NCBI GenBank assembly: GCA_049509675.1
Contig: JBEKZQ010000065.1
Coordinates: 1 to 23,082, forward strand
Direction: 5' to 3'
DNA length: 23,082 bases
Origin: JBEKZQ01 sp049509675
GTDB lineage: Bacteria; Planctomycetota; Planctomycetia; Pirellulales; Thermoguttaceae
Shown here: positions 7,358 to 15,031 of the stretch, piece by piece
Numbering within the stretch: the first letter of the stretch is position 1
Layout: each line of letters starts with the position of its first letter
The notes under the pieces: generated by a model
Told to the model about the DNA's origin: nothing
What the model saw: the letters and a program-made list of their open reading frames with translations, nothing else
The model's database searches: none
Program-made: the position numbers and the translations under genes

Positions 7358-7939
7358 GTGAGCACAAAGCCGAGCGGATTCGATTTCACGTTTCACATGC
7401 GGCGGCTGTCGAGCGACATGACCGCGCGGCTGGGCGAGTTGCGGCACGTCGACATGTCGCAGGTGGCGATCGCTTTCTCGCAGACGCGCCACGGCGGCCG
7501 CTACGGCGTCTACGCCTCCTTGACGCCCTTGCGGTTCGCCGGCGGCCAGTCGAAAACGGTGCGCCGCGGCCGCACGTGGACTATCCCGCGGCTGCTGCAG
7601 AACGGCCGCGAGATGCTCTACATCCTGACCTTCTATCTGCCGCGGTTCCTCGATCTGCCGTTGGGCGAGAAGCTGGTCACCGTGACCCACGAGTTGTGGC
7701 ACATCAGTCCGCAGTTCGACGGCGACCTGCGCCGCTACCGCGGCCGCTGCTATGCGCACAGCGGTTCGAAGCGCAGCTACGACGCCCGGGCCAGGCAGCT
7801 CGCCGCGGATTGGCTCTCCCGAGAACCGGCGCGGGAGTTGTACGACTTTCTGGACACGGATTTTCGCGGCCTCTTGGCACGTTTTGGGCCGGTGTATGGC
7901 CAACGGATTCGCGCGCCGAAACTGCGGCCGGAGGATTAG
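7358..7939 (+). CDS. Putative metallopeptidase with HELWH motif
   Basis: Function unknown. The protein (193 residues from GTG 7358) carries VTVTHELWHISPQFDGDLRR at residues 107-126, an HExxH zincin signature (H111, E112, H115), followed by the possible third ligand H134 (CYAHSGSKRSYD). The middle is a beta-rich segment with RHGGRYGVYASLTPLRF. This layout resembles SprT-like or other minimal cytoplasmic zinc peptidases; there is no signal peptide or membrane segment. The frame is open back to an ATG at 7253, but that extension is out-of-frame rplQ sequence plus a hairpin, so a start at GTG 7358 or ATG 7397 is preferred. It is adjacent to and codirectional with rplQ. Its TAG stop abuts a repeat. 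Confidence 0.75.
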   Translation: MSTKPSGFDFTFHMRRLSSDMTARLGELRHVDMSQVAIAFSQTRHGGRYGVYASLTPLRFAGGQSKTVRRGRTWTIPRLLQNGREMLYILTFYLPRFLDLPLGEKLVTVTHELWHISPQFDGDLRRYRGRCYAHSGSKRSYDARARQLAADWLSREPARELYDFLDTDFRGLLARFGPVYGQRIRAPKLRPED

Positions 7940-8076
7940 TACTCCGTCCAACGTCCTTCGACGGGTTCGGCGCCACGACCAACCTCCGGTCGGTGCCCGG
8001 CTTGTCCAGCAGTGTGGAGACACGGTTGGACAAGCCAACCGCGGCACCCGCCAATCGAAGATTGCCGGAGGATTAG
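7927..8076. repeat. Repeat element copy 2 with 13-bp flanking duplication
   Basis: The core 7969-8049 matches the interior of the element at 3266-3405 in the opposite orientation (CCACGACCAACCTCCGGTCG is shared in antiparallel form). At 7938-7950 a degenerate left end AGTACTCCGTCCA (10 of 13 matching AGTGGTCTGTCCA) begins inside the TAG stop of the metallopeptidase gene. The right terminal repeat is missing. Instead the last 13 bases of that gene, GCCGGAGGATTAG (7927-7939), reappear exactly at 8064-8076. It lies between two convergent genes. Confidence 0.75.
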
Positions 8077-8079
8077 CCG

Positions 8080-9627
8080 CTACGAGCCGGCTCCGGCGCG
8101 TTCCAGGGCGGCGGCCATGGTTTCGGCCCACTGGCCGTTATGGAAGTAGGCGGTGTTTCCGCCGCTGGCCCCGGCGGTGTCCAAGGCCTCTTCGGCCCGC
8201 CACAGCAGCGTTTGCGGCTCGTCGTTCTTGAACGTGACGGCGCCCGCCACGCTGATGGTGAAGCTGAAGTTGCCCTCGGGAAGCGGCAGCGTGCAGCGGG
8301 CAATCGCTTGCCGCAATCGTTCGGCGATGCCGATCACGCTGGCCATGCCCGCCCCCGGCAGCAACATGGCGAACGTCGCGTCGCTGTATTCCGCCGCCAC
8401 GTCCATGTCGCGGATCGCGGCGTTGAGGAATTGCGCGGTGGCCCGCAAGACCAAAGACGCCGAGCGGCGGCCGTGGCGGCTGATGAGGCCGGCATAATCG
8501 TCGATCCGCACCAGCAACACCGCCGGCGCGGCGCCGCCGCGGCGCCATTCGGCCAACCGCCGGCCCACGCCGATGCAGAATTCACTGCGGCTGGCCAACG
8601 GTCGGGCGTGTTCGCGGGGGTGCATGACCGCAACCGCGCCGGCGCCGCTTTCGGCCGCTCCGGCGGGATCGGCTGCCGCCGCGGCGGTCTCTGCCGCGGT
8701 CGCGGGCTGCGGCGGACCTGGCGGCTGTTGTTGCTCCTGCGCCGGGTGGTAGGGGCAGAGCATCCGGCCGTCGTGACTATAGCAGCGATTGCGGCCGTTC
8801 TGCTTGGCCGCGTACATGGCGGAATCGGACCGCTCGATCCACTGCGCCACCTCTTCGCCTTTCAGGAGCGTGGCGGCGCCGAAGCTGATCGTCACATTCA
8901 GTTCTTTGCCGCCGGATTGGAATCGTGCCGCTTCCACTGCCTGGCGCAAACGATCAGCCGTCGCCACCGCGGCTTCCGTACACGTCTCCGGCAGTACCAC
9001 GGCAAACTCTTCGCCGCCGTATCGGGCCACCAGGTCGACGGTCCGGGCCGCCGCGCTCAGGACGCGGGCCACGCCGCGCAAGACCTCGTCGCCGGCCTGG
9101 TGGCCGTACGTGTCGTTGACGCGCTTGAAATGGTCGATGTCACCGAGCAGCAGCGACACGTTTCGTTGATAACGCTGGAACTCGCCGACCCGGCGGCGCA
9201 AGTCGTCGTCCAGCGCACGACGGTTCGCTATGCCCGTTAGCGCATCGCTGAGCGCTTGGGCCACCCAGGTCTCCACCAGCCGCGACTGCTCTTGGAGTCG
9301 GTCTTCGGCCGTGGTGAGTTGTTGCTGCATGTCGCGATTGGCTTCGATCAGCCGGGTTACAGTGGAGATCACGGTTTCCGGGTCCTGCGCATCGACCGCG
9401 GCCAGTTCCTGGTTGATCTCCTCCACGCGAGTGCTGTGCTGGCCTACGTTGGCGGCCATGTGCAAGGCGACTTCGTGGAGCCGTTGCAGGACTTCGCGTG
9501 CCGTGCGTCCTGCCGCGCCGCCGTCGGCTTCGACAGCGGGGGTCCGCTGCCGCAACCACCAACCGGCCACAACACCGGCGCTTGCCATGACGACGGCGAT
9601 GGCGAAATCTGCAAGAAATGTCAACAT
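8080..9627 (-). CDS. Membrane-anchored tandem GGDEF protein (diguanylate cyclase)
   Basis: Likely makes cyclic di-GMP from GTP at the inner membrane. From ATG 9627 (515 residues), a single hydrophobic segment at about residues 2-24 is followed by a coiled-coil-like stretch to about 120. The first GGDEF domain has DALTGIANRRALDDDL, GDIDHFKRVNDTYGHQAGD and the active-site loop GGEEF at 214-218. The inhibitory I-site RTVD (205-208) lies five residues before it. After an Ala/Pro/Gln linker (about 300-350) comes a second GGDEF-like domain in which the loop is YSDATF and the metal and base residues are lost; it may bind nucleotide or serve as a sensor. A GTG at 9636 is an alternative start. The ATG overlaps the stop of a small upstream ORF (ATGTTGA). 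Confidence 0.88.
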   Translation of the reverse strand: MLTFLADFAIAVVMASAGVVAGWWLRQRTPAVEADGGAAGRTAREVLQRLHEVALHMAANVGQHSTRVEEINQELAAVDAQDPETVISTVTRLIEANRDMQQQLTTAEDRLQEQSRLVETWVAQALSDALTGIANRRALDDDLRRRVGEFQRYQRNVSLLLGDIDHFKRVNDTYGHQAGDEVLRGVARVLSAAARTVDLVARYGGEEFAVVLPETCTEAAVATADRLRQAVEAARFQSGGKELNVTISFGAATLLKGEEVAQWIERSDSAMYAAKQNGRNRCYSHDGRMLCPYHPAQEQQQPPGPPQPATAAETAAAAADPAGAAESGAGAVAVMHPREHARPLASRSEFCIGVGRRLAEWRRGGAAPAVLLVRIDDYAGLISRHGRRSASLVLRATAQFLNAAIRDMDVAAEYSDATFAMLLPGAGMASVIGIAERLRQAIARCTLPLPEGNFSFTISVAGAVTFKNDEPQTLLWRAEEALDTAGASGGNTAYFHNGQWAETMAAALERAGAGS

Positions 9628-9833
9628 TCCGTCCACGCTTCCCGGAGGAGTTCATTTGCGCAGCAGTACCGATGCCCGCCGCCTACCCGGCACGCGCGCC
9701 CCTCGCTGCCATCCAGAAGAAACATAGTTCTCCGTCCGTTGCAGAGACGTGTCGCTGACATAATTCCGTGCCATTCGGCCGCAAAATTTTCCGGTACGTC
9801 TTCTACATCCGTGACAATCGTGATTTTCCGCAT
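9621..9833 (-). CDS. Small Cys-rich protein, possibly coupled to the GGDEF gene
   Basis: Not recognised. The 70-residue frame starts MRKITIVTDVEDVPENFAAE and contains five cysteines (31, 48, 57, 58, 70), the CC pair lying in GGGHRYCCANELLREAW. An AAGGGAAAG stretch just upstream of the ATG is a plausible ribosome binding site. Its stop overlaps the ATG of the following GGDEF gene (ATGTTGA), the usual layout for translational coupling. Composition is protein-like rather than Arg/Pro/Ala-rich as in most shadow frames here. It could still be chance coding in a leader region, so confidence is moderate. Confidence 0.5.
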   Translation of the reverse strand: MRKITIVTDVEDVPENFAAEWHGIMSATRLCNGRRTMFLLDGSEGRACRVGGGHRYCCANELLREAWTEC

Positions 9834-9868
9834 TCTTTCCCTTGCGTCTCTGCCCCTTGGCAGGCTGG

Positions 9869-10100
9869 GTGGCACTGGCTTTGCCAGTGTTTCTGTGCAG
9901 AGGGTGTCAGGAGACCTGCAAAGTTGGGAATTATTCCGCGAAGGGCTCAGGCCGCACACCAGCCCGACGCGCCAGCGAGGGATTTTGCGGAGATTCCCCC
10001 TCGCTGGCGCATCGGGCTGGTGTCATGCATCGCGACTTTACAGTTTTCCTGGTGATCAACGGGCAGAGCCAGCAGCTCTCGGCAACGAAGCCAGTGGCAC
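9869..10100. repeat. Composite palindromic repeat region with 26-bp-arm palindrome
   Basis: Most of this is noncoding DNA between the GGDEF and glycosyltransferase genes. It opens with a CACTGGCTTTGCCAGTG hairpin (9873-9889) and closes with the inverted half AAGCCAGTGGCAC (10088-10100), which lies inside the glycosyltransferase gene. Nested within is a large palindrome: 9956-9981 pairs with 9998-10023 (26-bp arms, one mismatch, 16-base loop, arms containing CCAGCCCGACGCGCCAGCGA). The C-terminal codons of the glycosyltransferase lie in repeat DNA. Confidence 0.75.
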
Positions 10101-11240
10101 TCGGCGCCGGACGACCTCGTCATAGAGGTCCAGGATCTGGTCTACGTTCTGTTGGAATGTGTGCTGTGTCGCCAGGCGCCGCGCGGCGGCCCCCATTTCC
10201 AGCCGCAGGCGCGGCTCCAGGAGCGTGGCGATTCGCTCGGCCAGTTCCGCCGCATCGGTGGGATCGGCTACGATCCAACCTTCCACGCCGTTGGCAAGCA
10301 ACTCGGAAATGCCGTTGTAACGCGTGGTGACGACCGGCAGTCCGCAGGCGGCCGCCTCGAGCACGACCAGGCTGCACGTGTCGTAGAGCGTGGGGTGAAC
10401 GTAGCAGTCGGCGGCCCCATAGTACGGCAGCGGATCGTCCACGGGGCCAACGAAGGTAGTTGTCCGCTGGAGCCCGAGCCGGGCCGCAAAGCGGCGCCAG
10501 GGGCCGAGCCGTTTCCCGCCCACCACCACGCCGTGGATCGGCAGTCGCCGCGCCGTCAAGCGTGCCAGGGCGCGGAGCAGCGTGGGCAGACCCTTGAGAC
10601 GGAAATTCTGGGCCACGATCAACGCCAGCAGCGATCGCTCATCCAGGCCCAATTGCCGCCGTATGGCGGCTCGGCAGGCGGCCGCACGCTCGGGCGAGAA
10701 ATGTCCCGTATCAACGCCGTTGTGGATCAGGCGGATCTGCCCGGACGCAACCTGGTGGAAACGTCGGAAGTCGTCGGCCACGCCCTGCGAGAGGGCCACC
10801 AGCAATTGGCCGCGGTCGGCATACTGGCGGGCCATGAGTTGTTGAAACTCGCGATAGCGCGGCAGCCAGGGGTCCAGGCGTCGTTTCAACGGCCGCAGCC
10901 AGCGCGGCACGAGCAACAGTTTTCGCTCGGTTACCGAAGCCCAGGAACCGCCGTGCGGATGGAAGATGTCGCAATACCAGCCCGCCCCCATGTCGTGGAC
11001 CACGTCCAAAGCCAGCGGCAGGAGAATGGCCCGGGCCGCCTCGGCGAACTCCAAGCGGGAGCGCACGGGCGGTACGCGGTGAGGCGTGATCGACAGACGG
11101 GCGATTGCGGGGCTGAACTGACGGGCTACGACGTGTACTTCGTAGCCGCGGCGAATCAGTTCCGCGGCAAATTGGAAGGTCCACTGCTCCAGGCCGCCGC
11201 GGCAGGGCTCGAACCGTTCCAGGACCAGGCCGACTCTCAT
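10056..11240 (-). CDS. Family 4 glycosyltransferase, LPS core type
   Basis: A GT-B glycosyltransferase (394 residues), probably adding a sugar to the LPS core on the cytoplasmic membrane face. The start MRVGLVLERFEPCRGGLEQWTFQFA is the usual N-terminal domain opening (sugar acceptor side) with the GG loop. The C-terminal donor domain has IHNGVD (172-177), AQNFRLKGLPTLLRAL with K216, and HPTLYDTCSLVVLEA (282-296), the nucleotide-sugar block ending in the conserved E295. The ATG overlaps the stop of the upstream kinase gene by four bases (ATGA), so the two are translationally coupled. It resembles WaaG-type enzymes, but the exact sugar cannot be read from the sequence. The tail VPLASLPRAAGSAR is encoded by repeat DNA. 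Confidence 0.88.
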   Translation of the reverse strand: MRVGLVLERFEPCRGGLEQWTFQFAAELIRRGYEVHVVARQFSPAIARLSITPHRVPPVRSRLEFAEAARAILLPLALDVVHDMGAGWYCDIFHPHGGSWASVTERKLLLVPRWLRPLKRRLDPWLPRYREFQQLMARQYADRGQLLVALSQGVADDFRRFHQVASGQIRLIHNGVDTGHFSPERAAACRAAIRRQLGLDERSLLALIVAQNFRLKGLPTLLRALARLTARRLPIHGVVVGGKRLGPWRRFAARLGLQRTTTFVGPVDDPLPYYGAADCYVHPTLYDTCSLVVLEAAACGLPVVTTRYNGISELLANGVEGWIVADPTDAAELAERIATLLEPRLRLEMGAAARRLATQHTFQQNVDQILDLYDEVVRRRVPLASLPRAAGSAR

Positions 11241-12106
11241 GATCCGTTCCCCAGCCGCCTCTGCAGATTGCGGCACCGCCGCAGAATGGCGCGCAGCAGA
11301 CGCCGGTCGCCCCGGCGAAGCTTCTCCACGCCCAAGTAATGCCGCAGGAAGAGGATTTTGTGCCGGCAACCGAGCCGATCGCCGGGGGCCGACCAGGCCA
11401 ATTGCGCCAGGTCCTTCACGATCCATCGCCAACGCAACCAGCGGCGGCGCTGCACGCGCTGCAAGTCGATCAGCCGGACCTGGAAATCGCCGTTTTCCTC
11501 GCGGACCAGGAAGTGGCAGCAGTAGAAGTCACGGTGGTTGTATCCGGCCGCGTGGAATCGCCGGGCCATGGCCGCCACCTGGCAGACCAACCGCTCCAGC
11601 TCGCGGTCTGCGGCGGTGCGTCGTCCCGGCCGGCGGGGCGAAAAACGCTCCCGCACAAAGGTCCCGAGCTCGACGAAATCCTTCAGTTCCTCGGTCAGCA
11701 GGAACGATTGCGCCAGGCCGTCGGCGCGGCGCCGTTCGCCGTACGCCACCACTCGCATCACGTTGACGCCCAAGGCCGAGAGGGCGGCGGCGTGTCGGGC
11801 TTCGCTGCGGCCCGGATTCTCGCCGCACGCCAAACCGAGCCGCTCCCACAGCCACTCGAACCGCGCGCGGACATGGTGCTTCTTCAGGTACATGCCCGAG
11901 CCGTGCGTGACCTGTGCGCTGAAGTACCAGTTCTCGCGGTCTGCCAGAACCCGCAGGCACCGGCCGCGGACGCTGGCCATCACGCGTTCGAAGGCGGCCA
12001 GGTCGGCGTGTTGCAATTGCTCCCGGAAGTCGTCGTCCAGCCACATCCGCCCATCGCCGCCGGGCGGCAGACCGGTCCCGGCCGGATCCGTTCCGAGTTT
12101 GAGCAT
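11237..12106 (-). CDS. WaaP/RfaP-type lipopolysaccharide core kinase
   Basis: A predicted sugar kinase of the lipopolysaccharide kinase (Kdo/WaaP/InaA) family, phosphorylating heptose or Kdo of the inner core. From ATG 12106 (289 residues), it has a candidate ATP-binding lysine in MYLKKHH (75-76), a helix glutamate in RSEARHAAAL (E102), the catalytic loop AGYNHRDFYCCHFLV with HRD at 191-193, and the metal-binding aspartate in RLIDLQRVQ (D214). This is the eukaryotic-like kinase core in the RfaP arrangement (NHRD-Y-CHFL). The frame is open upstream to 12256, but the additional 50 residues are translated repeat DNA and are left out; a start at 12046 is also possible. It is coupled to the glycosyltransferase by an ATGA overlap. 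Confidence 0.88.
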   Translation of the reverse strand: MLKLGTDPAGTGLPPGGDGRMWLDDDFREQLQHADLAAFERVMASVRGRCLRVLADRENWYFSAQVTHGSGMYLKKHHVRARFEWLWERLGLACGENPGRSEARHAAALSALGVNVMRVVAYGERRRADGLAQSFLLTEELKDFVELGTFVRERFSPRRPGRRTAADRELERLVCQVAAMARRFHAAGYNHRDFYCCHFLVREENGDFQVRLIDLQRVQRRRWLRWRWIVKDLAQLAWSAPGDRLGCRHKILFLRHYLGVEKLRRGDRRLLRAILRRCRNLQRRLGNGS

Positions 12107-12110
12107 GGAA

Positions 12111-12154
12111 GGGGACAGTCCCATTTTCGTCAAACTAAAATTGGGACAGTCCCC
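12111..12154. repeat. GGGGACAGTCCC inverted repeat
   Basis: The left arm 12111-12127 (GGGGACAGTCCCATTTT) pairs with the right arm 12137-12154 with minor mismatches. Each arm is itself near-palindromic. It lies directly upstream of the WaaP-type kinase start. A related half motif (AAAAAGGGGGACAGT) occurs at 17841-17855. Confidence 0.65.
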
Positions 12155-12177
12155 GGGCGACGCGGCACTGTCGATGG

Positions 12178-12313
12178 GTGCCGCTGGCTTTGCCAGTGCT
12201 TCGTGAGCATCGTGAACATGTTCACCCGTCTTTCGATATGTCATTTCTACTTGCAACCACAGCCGGCGAAAACGTCAAAGAAGCGTACAGCACTGGCAGA
12301 GCCAGTGGCACAC
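12178..12313. repeat. Paired-hairpin (BIME-like) element, copy 1
   Basis: A hairpin-forming left end GCTGGCTTTGCCAGTGCTT (from 12183) and a right end AGCACTGGCAGAGCCAGTGG (from 12289) are in inverted orientation. The roughly 90 bases between share GTCTTTCGATA and CGTCAA-GAAGC blocks with the copy at 16925-17041. Each end is a 7-bp-stem hairpin by itself, so the unit is two REP-like palindromes head to head. It fills most of the gap between the heptosyltransferase and kinase genes. Confidence 0.75.
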
Positions 12314-12354
12314 GACCTCGGCCCTTCTTGTTATCCCAACCTCGGCGCCCGTTT

Positions 12355-13407
12355 TCACGCGGCACGGGCCTCACGCTGGTCCAGAAGTTTTACGACTTCT
12401 TCAAACACTGTTTCGGGCGACAAATCGCGCATGCAGCGATGATGTCGCAACGGGCAGGCGCGCTTCCCGCAACCGATGCAGTCCAACTCCAGTTGCACGA
12501 TGGGCCCGGTGACGGTGGGATTCTCGATCCACACCGGCCGGGTGGGTCCCAGGAGCGTGATCACCGGCTTGCCCAGGGCGGCGGCCACGTGCCGCGGGCC
12601 GCTGTCGGTGGAGATCAGCAGCCGGCTTCTTTGCAAAGCGGCCTTCGTGGCCGGCAGTCCCACGGGGGCGCCGGCCAACGAGAAGACGCGCGGGGCGGCG
12701 GCGTGCGCGACGATGTCGCGGGCGGCGTCCGTTTCGCCCGGTCCACACAGGATCAGCACGTCGTGGTCCAACTGCTCGACGATGTGCCGAGCCAGCCGGC
12801 CGCAATGGTGCGGCGGCCAGACCTTCCCCGTGCCGTAGGCGCCGTTGGAGTTCAGCGCAATGACCCGTCCGTCGGATCGCAGACCGAGGCTTCGCCAGAT
12901 CGTTTCGCCCAACTGGCGTTCGACTTCGGTAACCACTAATTCCAGCTTTTGCGACTCCGCTGCGCAGCCGACCGCTTCCGCCAAGGCGAGGTACGCATCG
13001 ACCATGGGAACGGGCACGAGGCGGAAGCCGTTTCGCGGCGGATAGAGCTTTCCGGTGAGCAATGGTCCGCGGCCGTCGCGAACGTAGCCCACGCGCTCGG
13101 TGGCCCCGCCGAGCCATGCCAGCAGGGCGGTGTGCAGGGAATGTGTCAGCAGGATCGCCATGTCGAAGCGTGCTTGGCGCATGCGGCGGATCAAGGCCAG
13201 GCGGCCCTCGGAGAAGTGCCGGGAGCGGGGATCGAAGCACCACTGCTCGTCAAGCCAGTCGGTGCCGGCCAACAGTTGGGCCAGCTTCGGTCGCAGGATG
13301 CCCACCATGTGCGCCGCCGGGCCGAAATGCCGGCGGATGGCCCGCAGCGCCGGCGTGGCCATCACCAGGTCGCCCAACCAGTTCGGCAGAAATAGTACGA
13401 GCTTCAT
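12355..13407 (-). CDS. waaF: ADP-heptose:LPS heptosyltransferase (family 9)
   Basis: Transfers heptose from ADP-heptose to the LPS inner core (350 residues, GT-B family 9). The start MKLVLFLPNWLGDLVMATPALRAIR includes the WLGD motif with the catalytic-base aspartate D13 and the conserved first helix. The donor-binding half shows ALNSNGAYGTGKVWPP (185-199) and STDSGPRHVAAALGKPVITLLGPT (266-289). A four-cysteine cluster, C310, C313, C318, C325, ends the protein as in many WaaF-like enzymes. Sequence features fit heptosyltransferase II better than I, but the two are hard to tell apart by eye. It lies downstream of hldE, which makes its donor. Confidence 0.88.
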   Translation of the reverse strand: MKLVLFLPNWLGDLVMATPALRAIRRHFGPAAHMVGILRPKLAQLLAGTDWLDEQWCFDPRSRHFSEGRLALIRRMRQARFDMAILLTHSLHTALLAWLGGATERVGYVRDGRGPLLTGKLYPPRNGFRLVPVPMVDAYLALAEAVGCAAESQKLELVVTEVERQLGETIWRSLGLRSDGRVIALNSNGAYGTGKVWPPHHCGRLARHIVEQLDHDVLILCGPGETDAARDIVAHAAAPRVFSLAGAPVGLPATKAALQRSRLLISTDSGPRHVAAALGKPVITLLGPTRPVWIENPTVTGPIVQLELDCIGCGKRACPLRHHRCMRDLSPETVFEEVVKLLDQREARAA

Positions 13408-13442
13408 TGTCTTGAATTCTTGGCTCCGCGAGGCATCATTCT

Positions 13443-13467
13443 CCCCTCTCCCCTTGCGGGAGAGGGG
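13443..13467. repeat. Hairpin between hldE and waaF
   Basis: CCCCTCTCCC and GGGAGAGGGG form a perfect 10-bp stem with loop CTTGC. It sits between the hldE stop and the waaF start on the minus strand. It could be an RNA hairpin attenuating or stabilising the transcript, or an interspersed repeat; no T-run supports a terminator. Confidence 0.65.
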
Positions 13468-13514
13468 ATCACCAATTGGCGTTTTGCGAAACTCCAGTAA
13501 ACTATGGCCGATTC

Positions 13515-15011
13515 TCAGGCCGCGCTGCGTTTGTGCCGCGGCAGGTCATGGACCCTCTCAATCAGGGCCGTGGTCGAATAATGCGGGGCCGTGGGCACGG
13601 AAACAATGTGACCGCCGTGCGCCGTCACGATCTCGTGTCCCACGACCTGCTCGACGCTGTAATGGTCGGCCTTCACCAGCACCTCCGGGAGGATTCGTGC
13701 CACCAGCCCTTCCACGCTGACTTCGTCGAACACGATCACGTAATCGACGCAGCCCAGGGCGGCGAGCATCTCGGCGCGCCCCTGTTGGTCGATGATCGGC
13801 CGGCCGGCCCCCTTCAACTCGCGCACGCTGCGATCGCTGTTGACGGCGACCACCAGGCAATCGCCCTGCTTGCGGGCCTGCTGCAGCGAGGCGACGTGTC
13901 CGGGATGCAGAAGATCGAAACAACCGTTGGTCATGACAATGCGACGGCCGGCCAGGCGCTGCCGCTGCAACTCGCGGTCGAGTTGCTCCCAGGCCATGAT
14001 TTTTTGCCCGGCGTCGCTGCTGCCGTGGGCCAATTCGGCCAGGATCTCTTGCCGCGTGACGGGGACCACCCCCAGCCGTTCGACCTCCAGGCCGCCGGCC
14101 ACGTTGGCGATCTCGATGGCCGCGGCAGGGTCGGCCCCTGCCGCCAGCATGTAGCCCAGCGTGGCCAACACCATGTCGCCCGCGCCGGTGATATCGCACA
14201 CCTGCCGCGGCCGGGCACTGAAGAGTTGTGCCCCGTGCGCCCGGTCGGCCCAGGCCATGCCATCGCGATCCAAGGTCACAATTGTCGACTCGACGCCGAA
14301 GTGCAACATCCGCCGGGCTGCCTCCAGGCCTTCTTGCGGCGTGCCGATGCGCGTGCCCAGCGCGCGGCCCGCTTCGGCACGATTGGGCGTAATACAGGCA
14401 CAGCCCGCGTAACGACGGTAGTCGGCGTCCTTGACCGGATCGGCCAGCACGGGCACGCCCGACCGCCGTGCGAGTTCGACGATGCGGGCAATCATCGGTC
14501 CCTTGCAAACGCCCTTGTTGTAATCGCTTACCAGCACCAGGTCGATGTCGTCGACGGTCCGCGCGATCGCGGCGAGCAACTCCTCGGCGGTCGCGGCCGC
14601 GATCGGCTCGTCCACCTCGCGGTCGACCCGCATCATCTGGTGCGGATAACGCTGCTGGGCCCGTCCCAGCAGCCGCTCTTTGACCGTCGTGCAGCGGTCC
14701 GCCGCCGTCAGCACGTGCCGGCCGTCCACGGCGATGCGTTCCAGGAGATCCCGCACGGCTCGGCCTTCCGGGTCATCGCCGACGACCGAGACCAGCGTGG
14801 TTCGCGTCCCCAGGGCGGCCAACATGGAGGCCACGCTGCCGGCCCCGCCCAAGCGGTGCTCCTGTTTGCCGACGCGGAGCACGGGGATGGGCGCTTCCGG
14901 GCTGATCCGCTCCACGTCGCCCCACAAGTAGCGATCGAGCATGACGTCGCCCACCAGGAGGATGCGTGGGCAGAGATCCTGCTCTAACAAGGCACGCAAC
15001 GAACTGGACAT
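13515..15011 (-). CDS. hldE: Bifunctional heptose-7-phosphate kinase / heptose-1-phosphate adenylyltransferase
   Basis: Makes ADP-heptose in two of its steps (498 residues). The N-terminal PfkB-type kinase (about 15-325) has LLVGDVMLDRYLWGDVERISPEAP, GGAGSVASMLAALG and the catalytic DITGAGDMVLA with D279. The C-terminal nucleotidyltransferase (about 355-490) has MTNGCFDLLHPGHVASLQQA with the HxGH motif at 369-372, NSDRSVRELKG, and KADHYSVEQVVGHEIV. Both halves look intact. The ATG at 15011 is preceded by AAGGGGA; the frame is open upstream to 15488, but that part overlaps gmhA. gmhA ends 20 bases before it, so the two steps are encoded together. Confidence 0.95.
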   Translation of the reverse strand: MSSSLRALLEQDLCPRILLVGDVMLDRYLWGDVERISPEAPIPVLRVGKQEHRLGGAGSVASMLAALGTRTTLVSVVGDDPEGRAVRDLLERIAVDGRHVLTAADRCTTVKERLLGRAQQRYPHQMMRVDREVDEPIAAATAEELLAAIARTVDDIDLVLVSDYNKGVCKGPMIARIVELARRSGVPVLADPVKDADYRRYAGCACITPNRAEAGRALGTRIGTPQEGLEAARRMLHFGVESTIVTLDRDGMAWADRAHGAQLFSARPRQVCDITGAGDMVLATLGYMLAAGADPAAAIEIANVAGGLEVERLGVVPVTRQEILAELAHGSSDAGQKIMAWEQLDRELQRQRLAGRRIVMTNGCFDLLHPGHVASLQQARKQGDCLVVAVNSDRSVRELKGAGRPIIDQQGRAEMLAALGCVDYVIVFDEVSVEGLVARILPEVLVKADHYSVEQVVGHEIVTAHGGHIVSVPTAPHYSTTALIERVHDLPRHKRSAA

Positions 15012-15031
15012 CCGTGTCCCCTTCTTCCCTC

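Noticed and set aside
9869..10023. CRISPR-like reading of the repeated palindromes
   Set aside because: The units are inverted, of differing families, with no regular spacers and no cas genes.
12107..12256. Fifty extra N-terminal residues of the WaaP-type kinase
   Set aside because: Encoded by the GGGGACAGTCCC pair and the end of the paired-hairpin element; no family similarity.
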